Source: SCTD01 sp046593875 (GTDB lineage Bacteria > Actinomycetota > Actinomycetes > Mycobacteriales > SCTD01). Taken from it: a stretch of 64,000 nt of DNA. Below the pieces are notes generated by a model. That model saw only the letters and a program-made list of their open reading frames with translations. It made no database searches and had not been told where the DNA came from. The position numbers and the translations under genes were made by a program. The stretch spans positions 22,674 through 86,673 of the forward strand of contig JBKJQQ010000241.1 in the NCBI GenBank assembly GCA_046593875.1, written 5' to 3'. Shown in pieces: positions 41,642 to 49,846 of this stretch. The first letter of the stretch is position 1, and each line of letters starts with the position of its first letter.

Positions 41642-43740
41642 CGCCGTGCCACCACCCCGGCGGAGGCTGCGAGCACGTCCAGGTCGAGCAGCTCGGCGAC
41701 CCGCTCGTCGACGACGAGGCAGGCCTGCACCCCTGCCCTGCTGGCCGGCTGCGACGGGGTCTGCGGCTCGTCGACGACGTCGTCGATGGAGGCCACCACG
41801 AAACCCACCAGTCCCGAGGCGGTGTCGCACACCACCGTCGGCAGGCCGGCGAGCGCGGCCTCCGCGGTCGGTGCCCGGTCCACCTGCCGACGCTCGGGCA
41901 GCAGGTCGGCGACCCGCGCGAGCGGCAGCAGCGCGTCGCCGTACTGCACGACCTCGAGCGTCCCGGTCCGCTCGACCCGATCCGGGGCGAAGCTCTCCAG
42001 CCGCCGGACCGAGGACAGGCGGACGGCCATGCGGCCGCCGTCGGGGGCCGTGGTCAGGAGCAGGCCGCCGGCGCTGGTGGCACCTCGTCCGACAACGCTG
42101 TCCTCGACCGGCGAGGCGACGATGCCGGCGGCGGAGGCGATCCCGGGGACGTCCAGGATCAGCGACGGCAGGCCGTCGCCGAGGACGGTGGTGCCGGCGT
42201 AGACCGGGATCCCGCGCAGCAGCCGAGGGACGGGCTTGACGACCGCGTCGGCAGCGTCGCCGACGTCGTCGACGAGCAGGCCGAAGTGGCGCCCGTCGGT
42301 CTCGACGAGCACCACGGCCAGCGAGCCGTCCTGCCGGCGGGCCGTCAGGCCGAGCCGCTCGGCGAGGTCGACCAGCGGCAGCAGCCGACCGCGCAGCCGC
42401 AGCAGCCGAGCGCCCTCGACGACGTCGACGCGCGCGGCGACCTCGTCGGCCTGCAGGACCGCGACCTCGAGCAGGTGCACCTGCGGCACCGCGTAGCGCT
42501 GGCCGTCGCACTGGACCACCAGCACCGGCATGATGGCCAGCGTCAGCGGGATGTTCAGCCGGAACAGCACCCCCTGGCCCTCCCTCGACAGCACCTCGAC
42601 ACTGCCGCCGACCTGCTCCAGCGAGGCGCGTACGACGTCCATGCCGACGCCGCGACCGGACGTGCTCGTCACTTCGTCGCGAGTGGACAGGCCGGCGTGG
42701 AACATCAGCTCCAGCGCCTCGGCGCGGGACATCGATGCGGCCTGCTCGGCCGTGCGGAGCCCGCCCGCCACGGCCTTCGCGAGCAGCCTTTCGGGGTCGA
42801 CGCCACGGCCGTCGTCGGAGACCTCGACGTGCACGCGGCCGCCCTCGTGCGAGGCGGCGATGCGCAGCAGACCCGCGTCCGGCTTGCCCGCGGCCCGCCG
42901 CTCCTCGGGGGTCTCGATGCCGTGGTCGACGGCATTGCGGACCAGGTGCAGGAGCGGGTCACGAAGCGCCTCGTTGATGGCCTTGTCGACGCCGACGTGC
43001 TCTCCGCTGAGCTCGACGTCGACGCGCTTGCCGAGCGCCGTGGCCAGGTCGCGGGCGATGCGGTGGAACTTCCCGGTGACCGTCCCGACCGGCTGCAGTC
43101 GAGCGGTCATGACGTTGTCCTGCAGGTCGGCCGTCACCATGCGCAGGTCGCGGTAGGGGCCGGCCAGCGGACCGTCGTCGTCGAGTGCGGCGAGCGCGCC
43201 GATCCGGCTGCGGGCGAGCACCAGCTCGCCAACCAGGTCCATGAGCGTGTCCAGGACGCCCACGTCGACGCGCACCGAGGTCTCGGCGCCGCCGGGGACA
43301 GGCACCTCGAAGGTCTCCGGCGCCGGAGCGTCCTGCTGCGAGGCAGCAGCACCGTGCTCGGGCAGGTGGCTGCGCAGCTGCGCCGACAGCGCGTCGTGGC
43401 GGGCAGGGGGCTCGGCGGAGGTGCTCTCGATGACGCCGAGCACCTCGCGCACGGAGTCCACGAGCTGCAGCAGCGACGTCGTCGAGGCCGCGTCGAGCAG
43501 CACGTCCCCGGCGCGCAGCGCCCCGAGCAGGTCCTCACCCGCGTGCGCCAGCTCCTCGAGGCGCGGGAACCCGAGGAAGCCGCAGGTGCCCTTGAGCGTG
43601 TGGACCGCGCGGAACACCCGGGCCAGCAGCTCGGGGTCCTGCGGCCGGCTCTCGAGCCCGACCAGGTCGCGGTCGAGCTCGTCGAGGTTCTCCCTGCTCT
43701 CCTCCAGGAAGGCGAGCAGGATCTCCTCGTCCTCGGTCAC
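41638..43740 (-). CDS. cheA: chemotaxis histidine kinase CheA with an extra CheW-like domain
   Basis: 700 residues. The P1 phosphotransfer domain has His47 in FRAVHTLKGTCGFLG. No clear P2 docking domain follows; after a short linker comes P3 dimerisation (LMDLVGELVLARSRIGAL). In the ATPase, the N box is LLHLVRNAVDHGIETPEERR, with GRGVDPERLL and GRGVGMDVVR. A CheW-like P5 domain (MPVLVVQCDGQRYAVPQVHLLEV) is followed by a second CheW-like segment (RMAVRLSSVRRLES to LLDLDVL). The additional domain and missing P2 are variations on the family. GTG 43740 overlaps the MCP stop. Confidence 0.94.
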   Translation of the reverse strand: MTEDEEILLAFLEESRENLDELDRDLVGLESRPQDPELLARVFRAVHTLKGTCGFLGFPRLEELAHAGEDLLGALRAGDVLLDAASTTSLLQLVDSVREVLGVIESTSAEPPARHDALSAQLRSHLPEHGAAASQQDAPAPETFEVPVPGGAETSVRVDVGVLDTLMDLVGELVLARSRIGALAALDDDGPLAGPYRDLRMVTADLQDNVMTARLQPVGTVTGKFHRIARDLATALGKRVDVELSGEHVGVDKAINEALRDPLLHLVRNAVDHGIETPEERRAAGKPDAGLLRIAASHEGGRVHVEVSDDGRGVDPERLLAKAVAGGLRTAEQAASMSRAEALELMFHAGLSTRDEVTSTSGRGVGMDVVRASLEQVGGSVEVLSREGQGVLFRLNIPLTLAIMPVLVVQCDGQRYAVPQVHLLEVAVLQADEVAARVDVVEGARLLRLRGRLLPLVDLAERLGLTARRQDGSLAVVLVETDGRHFGLLVDDVGDAADAVVKPVPRLLRGIPVYAGTTVLGDGLPSLILDVPGIASAAGIVASPVEDSVVGRGATSAGGLLLTTAPDGGRMAVRLSSVRRLESFAPDRVERTGTLEVVQYGDALLPLARVADLLPERRQVDRAPTAEAALAGLPTVVCDTASGLVGFVVASIDDVVDEPQTPSQPASRAGVQACLVVDERVAELLDLDVLAASAGVVARR

Positions 43741-45386
43741 TGCCTCGCTGCCCCCGTCGTGGCGCCGCGCTGGGCGCCGAGGGTGAAGCGGCCGACCAGC
43801 CCGAGCAGCTCGGACGACAGGCGGGCGAGCTCCTCCGCCGCGCGATGGGCCTCGCTCGCCCCTTGGGTCGTGCCGCGCGCGGTCTCGGCGACGCCGGTGA
43901 TGTTGCGGGCGATCTCGCTCGCACCGGTCGCCGCCTCGGTGACGCTGCGGCCGATCTCGTCCGTCGTGACGGCCTGCTCCTCGACCGCGGCGGCGATGAC
44001 CGTCTGGATGTCGTTGATGCGCTGGATGATCTCGGTGATCTGCCCGATGGCCTCGACGGCGTTGCGGGTGTCCTCCTGGATCGTCCCGATCTTGCGCCCG
44101 ATCTCCTCGCTGGACGTGGCGGTCTTGCGTGCGAGGTCCTTCACCTCGCCGGCGACGACGGCGAAGCCCTTGCCGACCTCGCCGGCCCGCGCCGCCTCGA
44201 TCGTCGCGTTGAGGGCGAGCAGGTTGGTCTGCTCGGCGATGGAGGTGATGACCTTGACGACCTCGCCGATCTCGACCGAGCTCGCCCCGAGGCGGAGCAC
44301 CGTGATGTTGGCCTGCTCCGCGACCCGCACGGCCTGACCCGCCACCTGCGCGGCCTCTGTGGCGCTCTTGGCGATCTCGGCAATGCTCGCGCCGAGCTCC
44401 TCGGCGCCGGCCGACACCGTCTGCACGTTGTTCGACACCTGCTCGGCGGCCACGGAGACGGTGCCCGCCTGCACGGCCGTCTCCTCGGCAGCGGCGCTCA
44501 TCTGCTGGCTCACCGCGCTGAGCTCCTCGGACGCCGAGCTGAGCGTCGCCGAGCTCCTGGCGATGCCGTCGACCGTGTCGCTCATCTGGTCGAGCGTCTC
44601 GTTCAGGGCGGCGCCCATCTGGCCCAGCTCGTCGTCGGAGGTGTCGCTCAGGCGGGTCCTGAGGTCGCCGCCCGCGACAGCCCGCAGGACCGACACGGTG
44701 CGGGCCAGTGGCCGGGTCAGCGAGCGCGTGATGAGCACGGCGAGGACTCCGGCCAGCAGCAGCGCGAGCAGCGAGACGACGATCAGCGTGGTGCGGGTGC
44801 GGTTGGAGCTGGCCCGGGCCTCGGCGACCTCGCGCTCGGCGCGCTCCTGAACGCCCTCGGCCAGCAGGCCGGCGCCTTCGGCGATGCGCTCGTAGACCAC
44901 CAGCTCCTCGCCCAGGACCAACGCGGTGGCGCTGTTGCGGGCGGCCGGCGTGCCCTGCGCGTACAGGCTGATGATCTGCTCGTCGATCGCCATGAAGCGG
45001 TCGAAGTCGGCGTTGATCCGACGGATGACGTCCCGGTCCCCGGCCAGCCGGTCATCGCTCTCGATGACGGCGAGCTCGTCGCGGAACGCCTCTGCGGACT
45101 CGAGGAAGCTGCGGCGATTGCTCCCCTCCTCGTCTGTGGCAGCACGAGCGGTGCGTACCGCGTCGAAGGCGTACGCGGTCTGCCACCCGTTGACGTCCGC
45201 CGCCCGGAACTTCAGCTGCAGCACCTCTTCGGTGATGCGCACGTCGGCCGACAGGCGCTCCCGCGACTGAGCCTCGGACCGCAGCCCCAGCATCGCTACC
45301 GCGACCACCGCCACGAGCAGCAGCACGACGCACCCGAAGGCCGCCGCCAGTCGTGTACCCATGCGCGCACTGCGCAGGCCAGCCAT
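43737..45386 (-). CDS. methyl-accepting chemotaxis protein
   Basis: 549 residues: TM1 at about 12-34, an extracytoplasmic four-helix-type sensor (about 35-190, rich in Arg/Glu), TM2 at about 197-219, HAMP (SLTRPLARTVSVLRAVAGGDLRTRLSDTSDDELGQMGAALNETLDQM) and a long signalling coiled coil. The hairpin tip is VVKVITSIAEQTNLLALNATIEAARAGEVGKGFAVVAGEVKDLA. It has no C-terminal pentapeptide tether for CheR. First gene of the chemosensory operon: AGGGGA precedes the ATG and a TACGGT hexamer (45425-45420) is a candidate -10. The ligand is unknown. Confidence 0.94.
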   Translation of the reverse strand: MAGLRSARMGTRLAAAFGCVVLLLVAVVAVAMLGLRSEAQSRERLSADVRITEEVLQLKFRAADVNGWQTAYAFDAVRTARAATDEEGSNRRSFLESAEAFRDELAVIESDDRLAGDRDVIRRINADFDRFMAIDEQIISLYAQGTPAARNSATALVLGEELVVYERIAEGAGLLAEGVQERAEREVAEARASSNRTRTTLIVVSLLALLLAGVLAVLITRSLTRPLARTVSVLRAVAGGDLRTRLSDTSDDELGQMGAALNETLDQMSDTVDGIARSSATLSSASEELSAVSQQMSAAAEETAVQAGTVSVAAEQVSNNVQTVSAGAEELGASIAEIAKSATEAAQVAGQAVRVAEQANITVLRLGASSVEIGEVVKVITSIAEQTNLLALNATIEAARAGEVGKGFAVVAGEVKDLARKTATSSEEIGRKIGTIQEDTRNAVEAIGQITEIIQRINDIQTVIAAAVEEQAVTTDEIGRSVTEAATGASEIARNITGVAETARGTTQGASEAHRAAEELARLSSELLGLVGRFTLGAQRGATTGAARQ

Positions 45387-45473
45387 GTGCGGGTCCCCTC
45401 GTCACGATCACCTGCGCGGACCGTAACGTTCGTCGGCCCGCGCGGACGCGCGAACCGCCGCAGCGGGTGCTAG

Positions 45474-45845
45474 CTAGCGGACCCCGAGCAGGTCGACCAC
45501 GAACACGAGCGTCTCGCCGCCCTTGATGGTGCCACCGGCACCGCGGGCGCCGTACCCGAGCTCGGGCGGGATCGTCAGCCGGCGACGTCCGCCGACCTTC
45601 ATCCCGGCCACGCCCTGGTCCCAGCCCCCGATGACCTGACCCTGGCCGAGCCCGAAGGTGAAGGGCTGGCCGCGGTCCCACGAGGCGTCGAACTGCTGCT
45701 TGGTGGACCACGCCACGCCGACGTACTGCATCGTGCAGGTCGTGCCGGAGGTGGCCTCGGGGCCGTCGCCGACGGTGAGGTCCTCGAGCTGCAGCTCGGT
45801 CGGCGCAGGGCCGTCGGGGATCTGGACGTCAGGCTTCTCGGTCAT
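45474..45845 (-). CDS. FKBP-type peptidyl-prolyl isomerase
   Basis: 123 residues, a single FKBP domain: TCTMQYVGVAWSTKQQFDASWDRGQPFTFGLGQGQVIGGWDQGVAGMKVGGRRRLTIPPELGYG, ending ETLVFVVDLLGVR. Most FK506-pocket residues are present, so it should be an active cytosolic isomerase. Many actinomycetes place such a gene between pafA and pafB; here it follows pafA by 13 nt as expected, but pafB is 13.6 kb further on. Confidence 0.94.
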   Translation of the reverse strand: MTEKPDVQIPDGPAPTELQLEDLTVGDGPEATSGTTCTMQYVGVAWSTKQQFDASWDRGQPFTFGLGQGQVIGGWDQGVAGMKVGGRRRLTIPPELGYGARGAGGTIKGGETLVFVVDLLGVR

Positions 45846-45858
45846 GCGGCCGAGCGTG

Positions 45859-47217
45859 TCACATGCTGGCGATGAGCTTCTCGACGCGGTCGTCGACGGC
45901 CCGGAAGGGGTCCTTGCACAGGACGGTGCGCTGGGCCTGGTCGTTCAGCTTCAGGTGCACCCAGTCGACGGTGAAGTCGCGCCGCTTCTCCTGCGCGCTC
46001 TTGATGAACTCCCCGCGCAGCCGCGCGCGCGTGGTCTGCGGCGGCAGCGTCTTGGCCTCGAAGACGGCCAGGTCGGTCGTCGCGCGCTCGACCGCGCCGG
46101 AGTTCTCGAGCAGGTAGTAGAGCCCGCGCCGGCGGTTGACGTCGTGGTAGGCGAGGTCGAGCTGCGCGATGCGCGGGCTGGACAGCGGGAGGTCGTGCTT
46201 GAGCCGGTAGCGCTCGATGACCTGCAGCTTGGTCACCCAGTCGATCTCGCGGTCCACCAGGGACAGGTCACCGGTCTCGACGGCCGTCAGCGTGCGGCCC
46301 CAGAGGTCGAGCACGCGCATCACGGTGGCGTCACCGCCGCGGCGGGCGATGAAGTCGGTGGCCTTGGAGTGGTACTCGCGCTGGATCTCCAGCGCGCTGG
46401 CCTCCCGGCCGTTGGCGAGCTTGACCTTGCGCCGACCGGTGATGTCGTGGCTGATCTCGCGGATCGCCCGGATCGGGTTCTCCAGCGTGAGGTCGCGCAT
46501 GACGACGCCGGCCTCGATCATCCGCAGCACCAGGTCGGTCGCGCCGATCTTGAGCAGCGTCGTGCACTCGTTCATGTTGCTGTCGCCGACGATGACGTGC
46601 AGCCGACGGAAGCGCTCGGCGTCGGCGTGCGGCTCGTCGCGCGTGTTGATGATCGGGCGGCTACGGGTCGTCGCGCTGGAGACGCCCTCCCAGATGTGCT
46701 CGGCGCGCTGGCTCACGCAGTAGACGGCGCCGCGCGGCGTCTGCAGGACCTTGCCGGCGCCGACGACGATCTGCCGGCTCACGAGGAACGGGATGAGCAC
46801 GTCGGCGAGCCGGCTGAACTCGCCCTGCCGTCCGACCAGGAAGTTCTCGTGACAGCCGTAGGAGTTGCCCGCGCTGTCGGTGTTGTTCTTGAACAGGTAG
46901 ATGTCGCCCGCGATGCCCTCCTCGCGCAGGCGCCGCTCGGCGTCCATCAGCAGGCCTTCGAGGATCCGCTCGCCGGCCTTGTCGTGCGTGACGAGGTCGA
47001 CGGCGCTGTCGCACTCCGGAGTGGCGTACTCCGGGTGCGAGCCGACGTCGAGGTAGAGCCGCGCGCCGTTGCGCAGGAAGACGTTGCTGCTGCGGCCCCA
47101 GCTCACGACGCGGCGGAACAGGTAGCGGGCCACCTCGTCGGGCGAGAGCCGCCGTTGCCCGCGGAAGGTGCAGGTCACGCCGTACTCGTTCTCGATCCCG
47201 AAGATCCGACGCTCCAC
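45859..47217 (-). CDS. pafA: Pup--protein ligase PafA
   Basis: 452 residues, the usual length. The enzyme joins the C-terminal Glu of Pup to substrate lysines, tagging proteins for the proteasome. Recognisable are the start MERRIFGIENEYGVTCTF, the catalytic/metal stretch RLYLDVGSHPEYATPECDSAVDLVTHDKAGE, FKNNTDSAGNSYGCHENFLV, INTRDEPHADAERFRRLHVIVGDSNMNECTT and the C-terminal WVHLKLNDQAQRTVLCKDPF. No pup, prcB, prcA or dop gene occurs in the 17 kb upstream within the window, unlike the canonical cluster. Start GTG 47217. Confidence 0.97.
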   Translation of the reverse strand: MERRIFGIENEYGVTCTFRGQRRLSPDEVARYLFRRVVSWGRSSNVFLRNGARLYLDVGSHPEYATPECDSAVDLVTHDKAGERILEGLLMDAERRLREEGIAGDIYLFKNNTDSAGNSYGCHENFLVGRQGEFSRLADVLIPFLVSRQIVVGAGKVLQTPRGAVYCVSQRAEHIWEGVSSATTRSRPIINTRDEPHADAERFRRLHVIVGDSNMNECTTLLKIGATDLVLRMIEAGVVMRDLTLENPIRAIREISHDITGRRKVKLANGREASALEIQREYHSKATDFIARRGGDATVMRVLDLWGRTLTAVETGDLSLVDREIDWVTKLQVIERYRLKHDLPLSSPRIAQLDLAYHDVNRRRGLYYLLENSGAVERATTDLAVFEAKTLPPQTTRARLRGEFIKSAQEKRRDFTVDWVHLKLNDQAQRTVLCKDPFRAVDDRVEKLIASM

Positions 47218-47611
47218 AGGTGGCAGCCTCGCACGGGAGCGAGCTCGACCGCTGCGCGCAAGGCCCAGGCAGTGCCACCGGTCGTTGCCGTCCTACCCCA
47301 CGCGCCGACGGTCCCGCGCTGTGGGCTCCAGCCTGGGCACCGGGGACCCGGGAGATCACACCGGACGTCCTCAGCTCACCGTACGGACGGCCTTCCCCCG
47401 GTGAGTGTCGTCTCGCGCCCGTCCTCGTCGACCGCCAGCGGACGGTCGGGCATCGGGTTCGGCATGAGGAGCGGCCTGTCCCGGTCGGGAGCGACCTCCC
47501 GCAGGCGGTCGTTCTGCTCCGCATTGATCCGGCCGTAACTGGGGTGGGCGATCGAAAGGAGTCGGCCTGAGTGGGAGGGTCGACCTCACGGTCCTAGCAC
47601 CGCACGTGTCA
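47218..47611. other. 394-nt gap between pafA and the TetR gene, with a possible gene remnant
   Basis: No intact gene is visible. On the minus strand, a start-less open stretch from about 47577 down to a TGA at 47378-47376 has strongly GC-biased third codon positions. It reads as plausible protein (INAEQNDRLREVAPD, then LMPNPMPDRPLAVDEDGRET). It has no ATG, GTG or TTG in its first half, so it may be the 3' remnant of a decayed gene or a chance open frame. The end next to pafA would have to hold its promoter. Confidence 0.3.
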
Positions 47612-48217
47612 CTACTCTGCTTCGGCGAGGAGCGCGTCGATGCCGGTGACCAGCACGCGCCGCACCCTCGCGGGCGTCAGGTCGCTGCGTCGACTCAGGT
47701 GCTCGATTGACTCGAACTGCAGCAGCAGGTCCATGCAGCGCAGTAGCGCCTTGGCGCGAACGCCGCCGATCGAGCGGAGCTCCCGGGCGAAGTGCTCCTC
47801 AAGCTGCGTGAAGAGCTGGCGGCGCCGGGCGTCGAGCGCCTCGTTGACCAGCGGCGCCGAGGGACCGCGCAGCACTGCCGCCCGCGCCTCCGGGCCGAGC
47901 GCTGCGTAGAGCACGAGCCGGTGGTCGACGAGGCGGGTGATCCGGTCGTCGAGCTCACCCTCGCCGAGGTCGGGGAAGAGGAACAGCGGCTCGGCCAGCG
48001 TCACCCGGCGCGCGATCGCGGCGCGGAACAGCGCCTCGGTGTCCTCGAAGTAGCGGTACACCGACCGCAGCGAGACGCCGGAGCGAGCCGCGACGGCCTC
48101 CGCCGTGGGGGTGTAGTTGCCCTCGACGAACAGCTCCCGTACGGCGTCGAGCACCGCCTCGCTGTTGCGGTCACGGCGCGCAGTCCGCCCGTCCACCTGG
48201 GCCCTGGCCGTCGTCAT
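47612..48217 (-). CDS. TetR/AcrR family transcriptional regulator (second of two)
   Basis: 201 residues. The HTH is seen in VLDAVRELFVEGNYTPTAEAVAARSGVSLRSVYRYFEDTEALFRAAI, with a helical ligand domain after it. ATG 48217 overlaps the stop of the formylglycine-generating enzyme gene as ATGA and has GAGGAG upstream. It is therefore co-expressed with the sulfatase-maturation enzyme and the other TetR, and either could control the sulfatase regulon described below. Confidence 0.9.
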   Translation of the reverse strand: MTTARAQVDGRTARRDRNSEAVLDAVRELFVEGNYTPTAEAVAARSGVSLRSVYRYFEDTEALFRAAIARRVTLAEPLFLFPDLGEGELDDRITRLVDHRLVLYAALGPEARAAVLRGPSAPLVNEALDARRRQLFTQLEEHFARELRSIGGVRAKALLRCMDLLLQFESIEHLSRRSDLTPARVRRVLVTGIDALLAEAE

Positions 48218-49095
48218 GCAATGCTCCTCAGGCCGGTGGCGCACCGGAAGCCGGTGTTGCCCATGCTGCTGGCGGCCGCGGCGCCGCTGCGGGCGGCAGG
48301 ACGGTAGCGCCGGCAGTACGACGCGTGGCAGAGGTACGAGCCGCCCTTCAGGACACGCATCCCGGACCCGGGTTCCCGCTCGTCGGCCGTCCACTCCCAG
48401 ACGTTGCCGATCATGTTGTGCAGCCCATAGCCGTTCTGCGGGAACGCGTCGACGGGACAGGTTGTGAACCAGCCGTCCGCGCGGGTGTTGCGGGCGGGGA
48501 ACTCGCCCTGCCAGACGTTGGCGAGGTGCTGCCCCTGTGGCTCGAGCTCGTCGCCCCACGGGAAGGTGGTGACGCTGCCGCCGCGCGCCGCGTGCTCCCA
48601 CTCGACCTCCGTCGGCAGGCGCTTGCCCGCCCACGCCGCGAACGCCGCCGCATCGTCCGCACCGACGTGCACGACCGGGTGGTCCGTGCGCCCGTCGAGG
48701 TCGCTGCGCCGACCCTCCGGGTGGCGCCACGAGGCGCCCTCGACCTGGCGCCACCAGGGGGCGCCCACAACACCCCTCGTCTCGGGGAAGTCGTCCGGCA
48801 GCGCGCCCCCGAAGACGAAGGACCAGGCGTGCCGCTCGGCCGCCGTCACGTGCCCCGTCGCCTCGACGAAAGCGGCGAAGCGCGCGTTCGACACCGCGTG
48901 CACGTCGAGCCGGAAGGGCTCGATCGGCACGTGGCGCACGGGCGTCTCGCCGTCCTCGGGGTAGCTCCACCTGCTCCTGTCACCGATCAGGGCGAGGCCG
49001 CCCGGGACGTCGACCATCGGGGCGTGGTCGACGCCGGTCCGGCTCGCCCGCTCCCTGGGCGGGAGGATCGGACCGGACGGCGTGCAGCAGCTCAC
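48214..49095 (-). CDS. formylglycine-generating enzyme (sulfatase maturation)
   Basis: 293 residues of the FGE/SUMF1 fold. It oxidises the Cys of C-x-P-x-R in sulfatases to formylglycine. The two active-site Cys (256 and 261) lie in GGSYLCHASYCRRYRPAAR, spaced 5 apart as in Streptomyces FGE (Cys272/Cys277). Other landmarks are FRLDVHAVSNARFAAFVEATGHVTAAER, HPVVHVGADDAAAFAAWAGKRLPTEVEWEHAARGG, YGLHNMIGNVWEWTAD and GNTGFRCA. No signal peptide is present, so it works in the cytosol. GTG 49095 overlaps the upstream TetR stop as GTGA. Its likely clients are the two sulfatases 8-12 kb away. Confidence 0.93.
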   Translation of the reverse strand: MSCCTPSGPILPPRERASRTGVDHAPMVDVPGGLALIGDRSRWSYPEDGETPVRHVPIEPFRLDVHAVSNARFAAFVEATGHVTAAERHAWSFVFGGALPDDFPETRGVVGAPWWRQVEGASWRHPEGRRSDLDGRTDHPVVHVGADDAAAFAAWAGKRLPTEVEWEHAARGGSVTTFPWGDELEPQGQHLANVWQGEFPARNTRADGWFTTCPVDAFPQNGYGLHNMIGNVWEWTADEREPGSGMRVLKGGSYLCHASYCRRYRPAARSGAAAASSMGNTGFRCATGLRSIA

Positions 49096-49691
49096 GCCGC
49101 CGCTCCGAGGGTCTGCAGCACGAGCCGGCGCATGATCCGTCGGGCCACCTGGTCGGGCAGCCCGAGCTCCGCGCGCAGGTGGTACCAGGTGGACCACGTG
49201 CTGATGGTCTCGACGGCGGCGACCAGCTCGTCGTGGTCCTGCGCAGGCAGCCGCTCCAGCTCGGGGGCGAAGGTGGCCGCCACGTCCCCGAGGCTCAGTC
49301 CGGCCATGGCGGCCCGCCGACTGCTCAGCACCGGCGAGCTCTGCTCCCGGATGCGGACGGAGAGCGAGAACGGCGTCAGGAAGCGGTAGATCTCGTCTCG
49401 ATTGTCGAGGAACAGCTCCAGCCGCTCCGCCAGCGGGAGGTCCGGGTCCGGCGCCTGCCGGAGGAGCTGCACATCCTGCGACACCGACTCGGCTGTCGCG
49501 GCGAAGAGCGCCTCCACCTCGGGGAAGTGGGCGAACAGCGTGCGCGGGCTGACGCCGGCAGCCTCCGCGATCCGCGAGGTCGTCGGGGCCATCTCGCCCT
49601 GCTGGATCAGCGAGCGGTGCGCAGCCACGATCGCCGCCCGCGTCCGGGTGGAGCGCTCGTGCCGCCCGTCCGGGCGTCGCGTGGCGGTCAC
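49092..49691 (-). CDS. TetR family transcriptional regulator (first of two)
   Basis: 199 residues: HTH in RAAIVAAHRSLIQQGEMAPTTSRIAEAAGVSPRTLFAHFPEVEALFAAT, followed by a helical effector domain. GTG 49691 is preferred over GTG 49721: TACGCT (49704-49699) ends 7 nt before it, and the longer form would include a sequence resembling its own 5' region. It heads the operon TetR-FGE-TetR and is divergent from the importer operon, 155 nt away. It is the best candidate for binding the TGTCA-N8-TGACA palindrome in that gap. Confidence 0.88.
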   Translation of the reverse strand: MTATRRPDGRHERSTRTRAAIVAAHRSLIQQGEMAPTTSRIAEAAGVSPRTLFAHFPEVEALFAATAESVSQDVQLLRQAPDPDLPLAERLELFLDNRDEIYRFLTPFSLSVRIREQSSPVLSSRRAAMAGLSLGDVAATFAPELERLPAQDHDELVAAVETISTWSTWYHLRAELGLPDQVARRIMRRLVLQTLGAAA

Positions 49692-49724
49692 GGTCGTCAG
49701 CGTAGGACCTCCGGATGGCACTGG

Positions 49725-49738
49725 GAGCGGCGCCGCTC
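49725..49738. promoter_or_regulatory. 14-bp perfect palindrome upstream of the TetR gene
   Basis: GAGCGGCGCCGCTC. A nonamer from it (GCGGCGCCG) recurs at 49780-49788 beside the importer operator. It could be a second protein-binding site or a hairpin; there is no direct evidence. Confidence 0.35.
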
Positions 49739-49761
49739 AGGGGAACTTCTGTCTCTCAATG

Positions 49762-49802
49762 TGTCACAACATCTTGACAGCGGCGCCGAAAGTACTGACA
49801 GT
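49762..49802 (+). promoter_or_regulatory. importer promoter with overlapping TGTCA-N8-TGACA operator
   Basis: TGTCA (49762-49766) and TGACA (49775-49779) are inverted arms 8 nt apart. The right arm is part of a consensus -35 TTGACA (49774-49779). A 17-nt spacer leads to GACAGT (49797-49802) as the -10, and the binding-protein gene starts 45 nt later behind AAGGA. A repressor on the palindrome would block the -35. The same arrangement occurs at 59568-59587. Confidence 0.6.
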
Positions 49803-49846
49803 GACTCTGCAGATAGTGGTTCGCCTCACAGGACAGAAGGACCCAC

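Noticed and set aside
47371..47589. A 72-codon minus-strand frame upstream of pafA
   Set aside because: Arg/Pro-rich translation without family resemblance; the alternative frame discussed for this gap has better coding bias, though it lacks a start.
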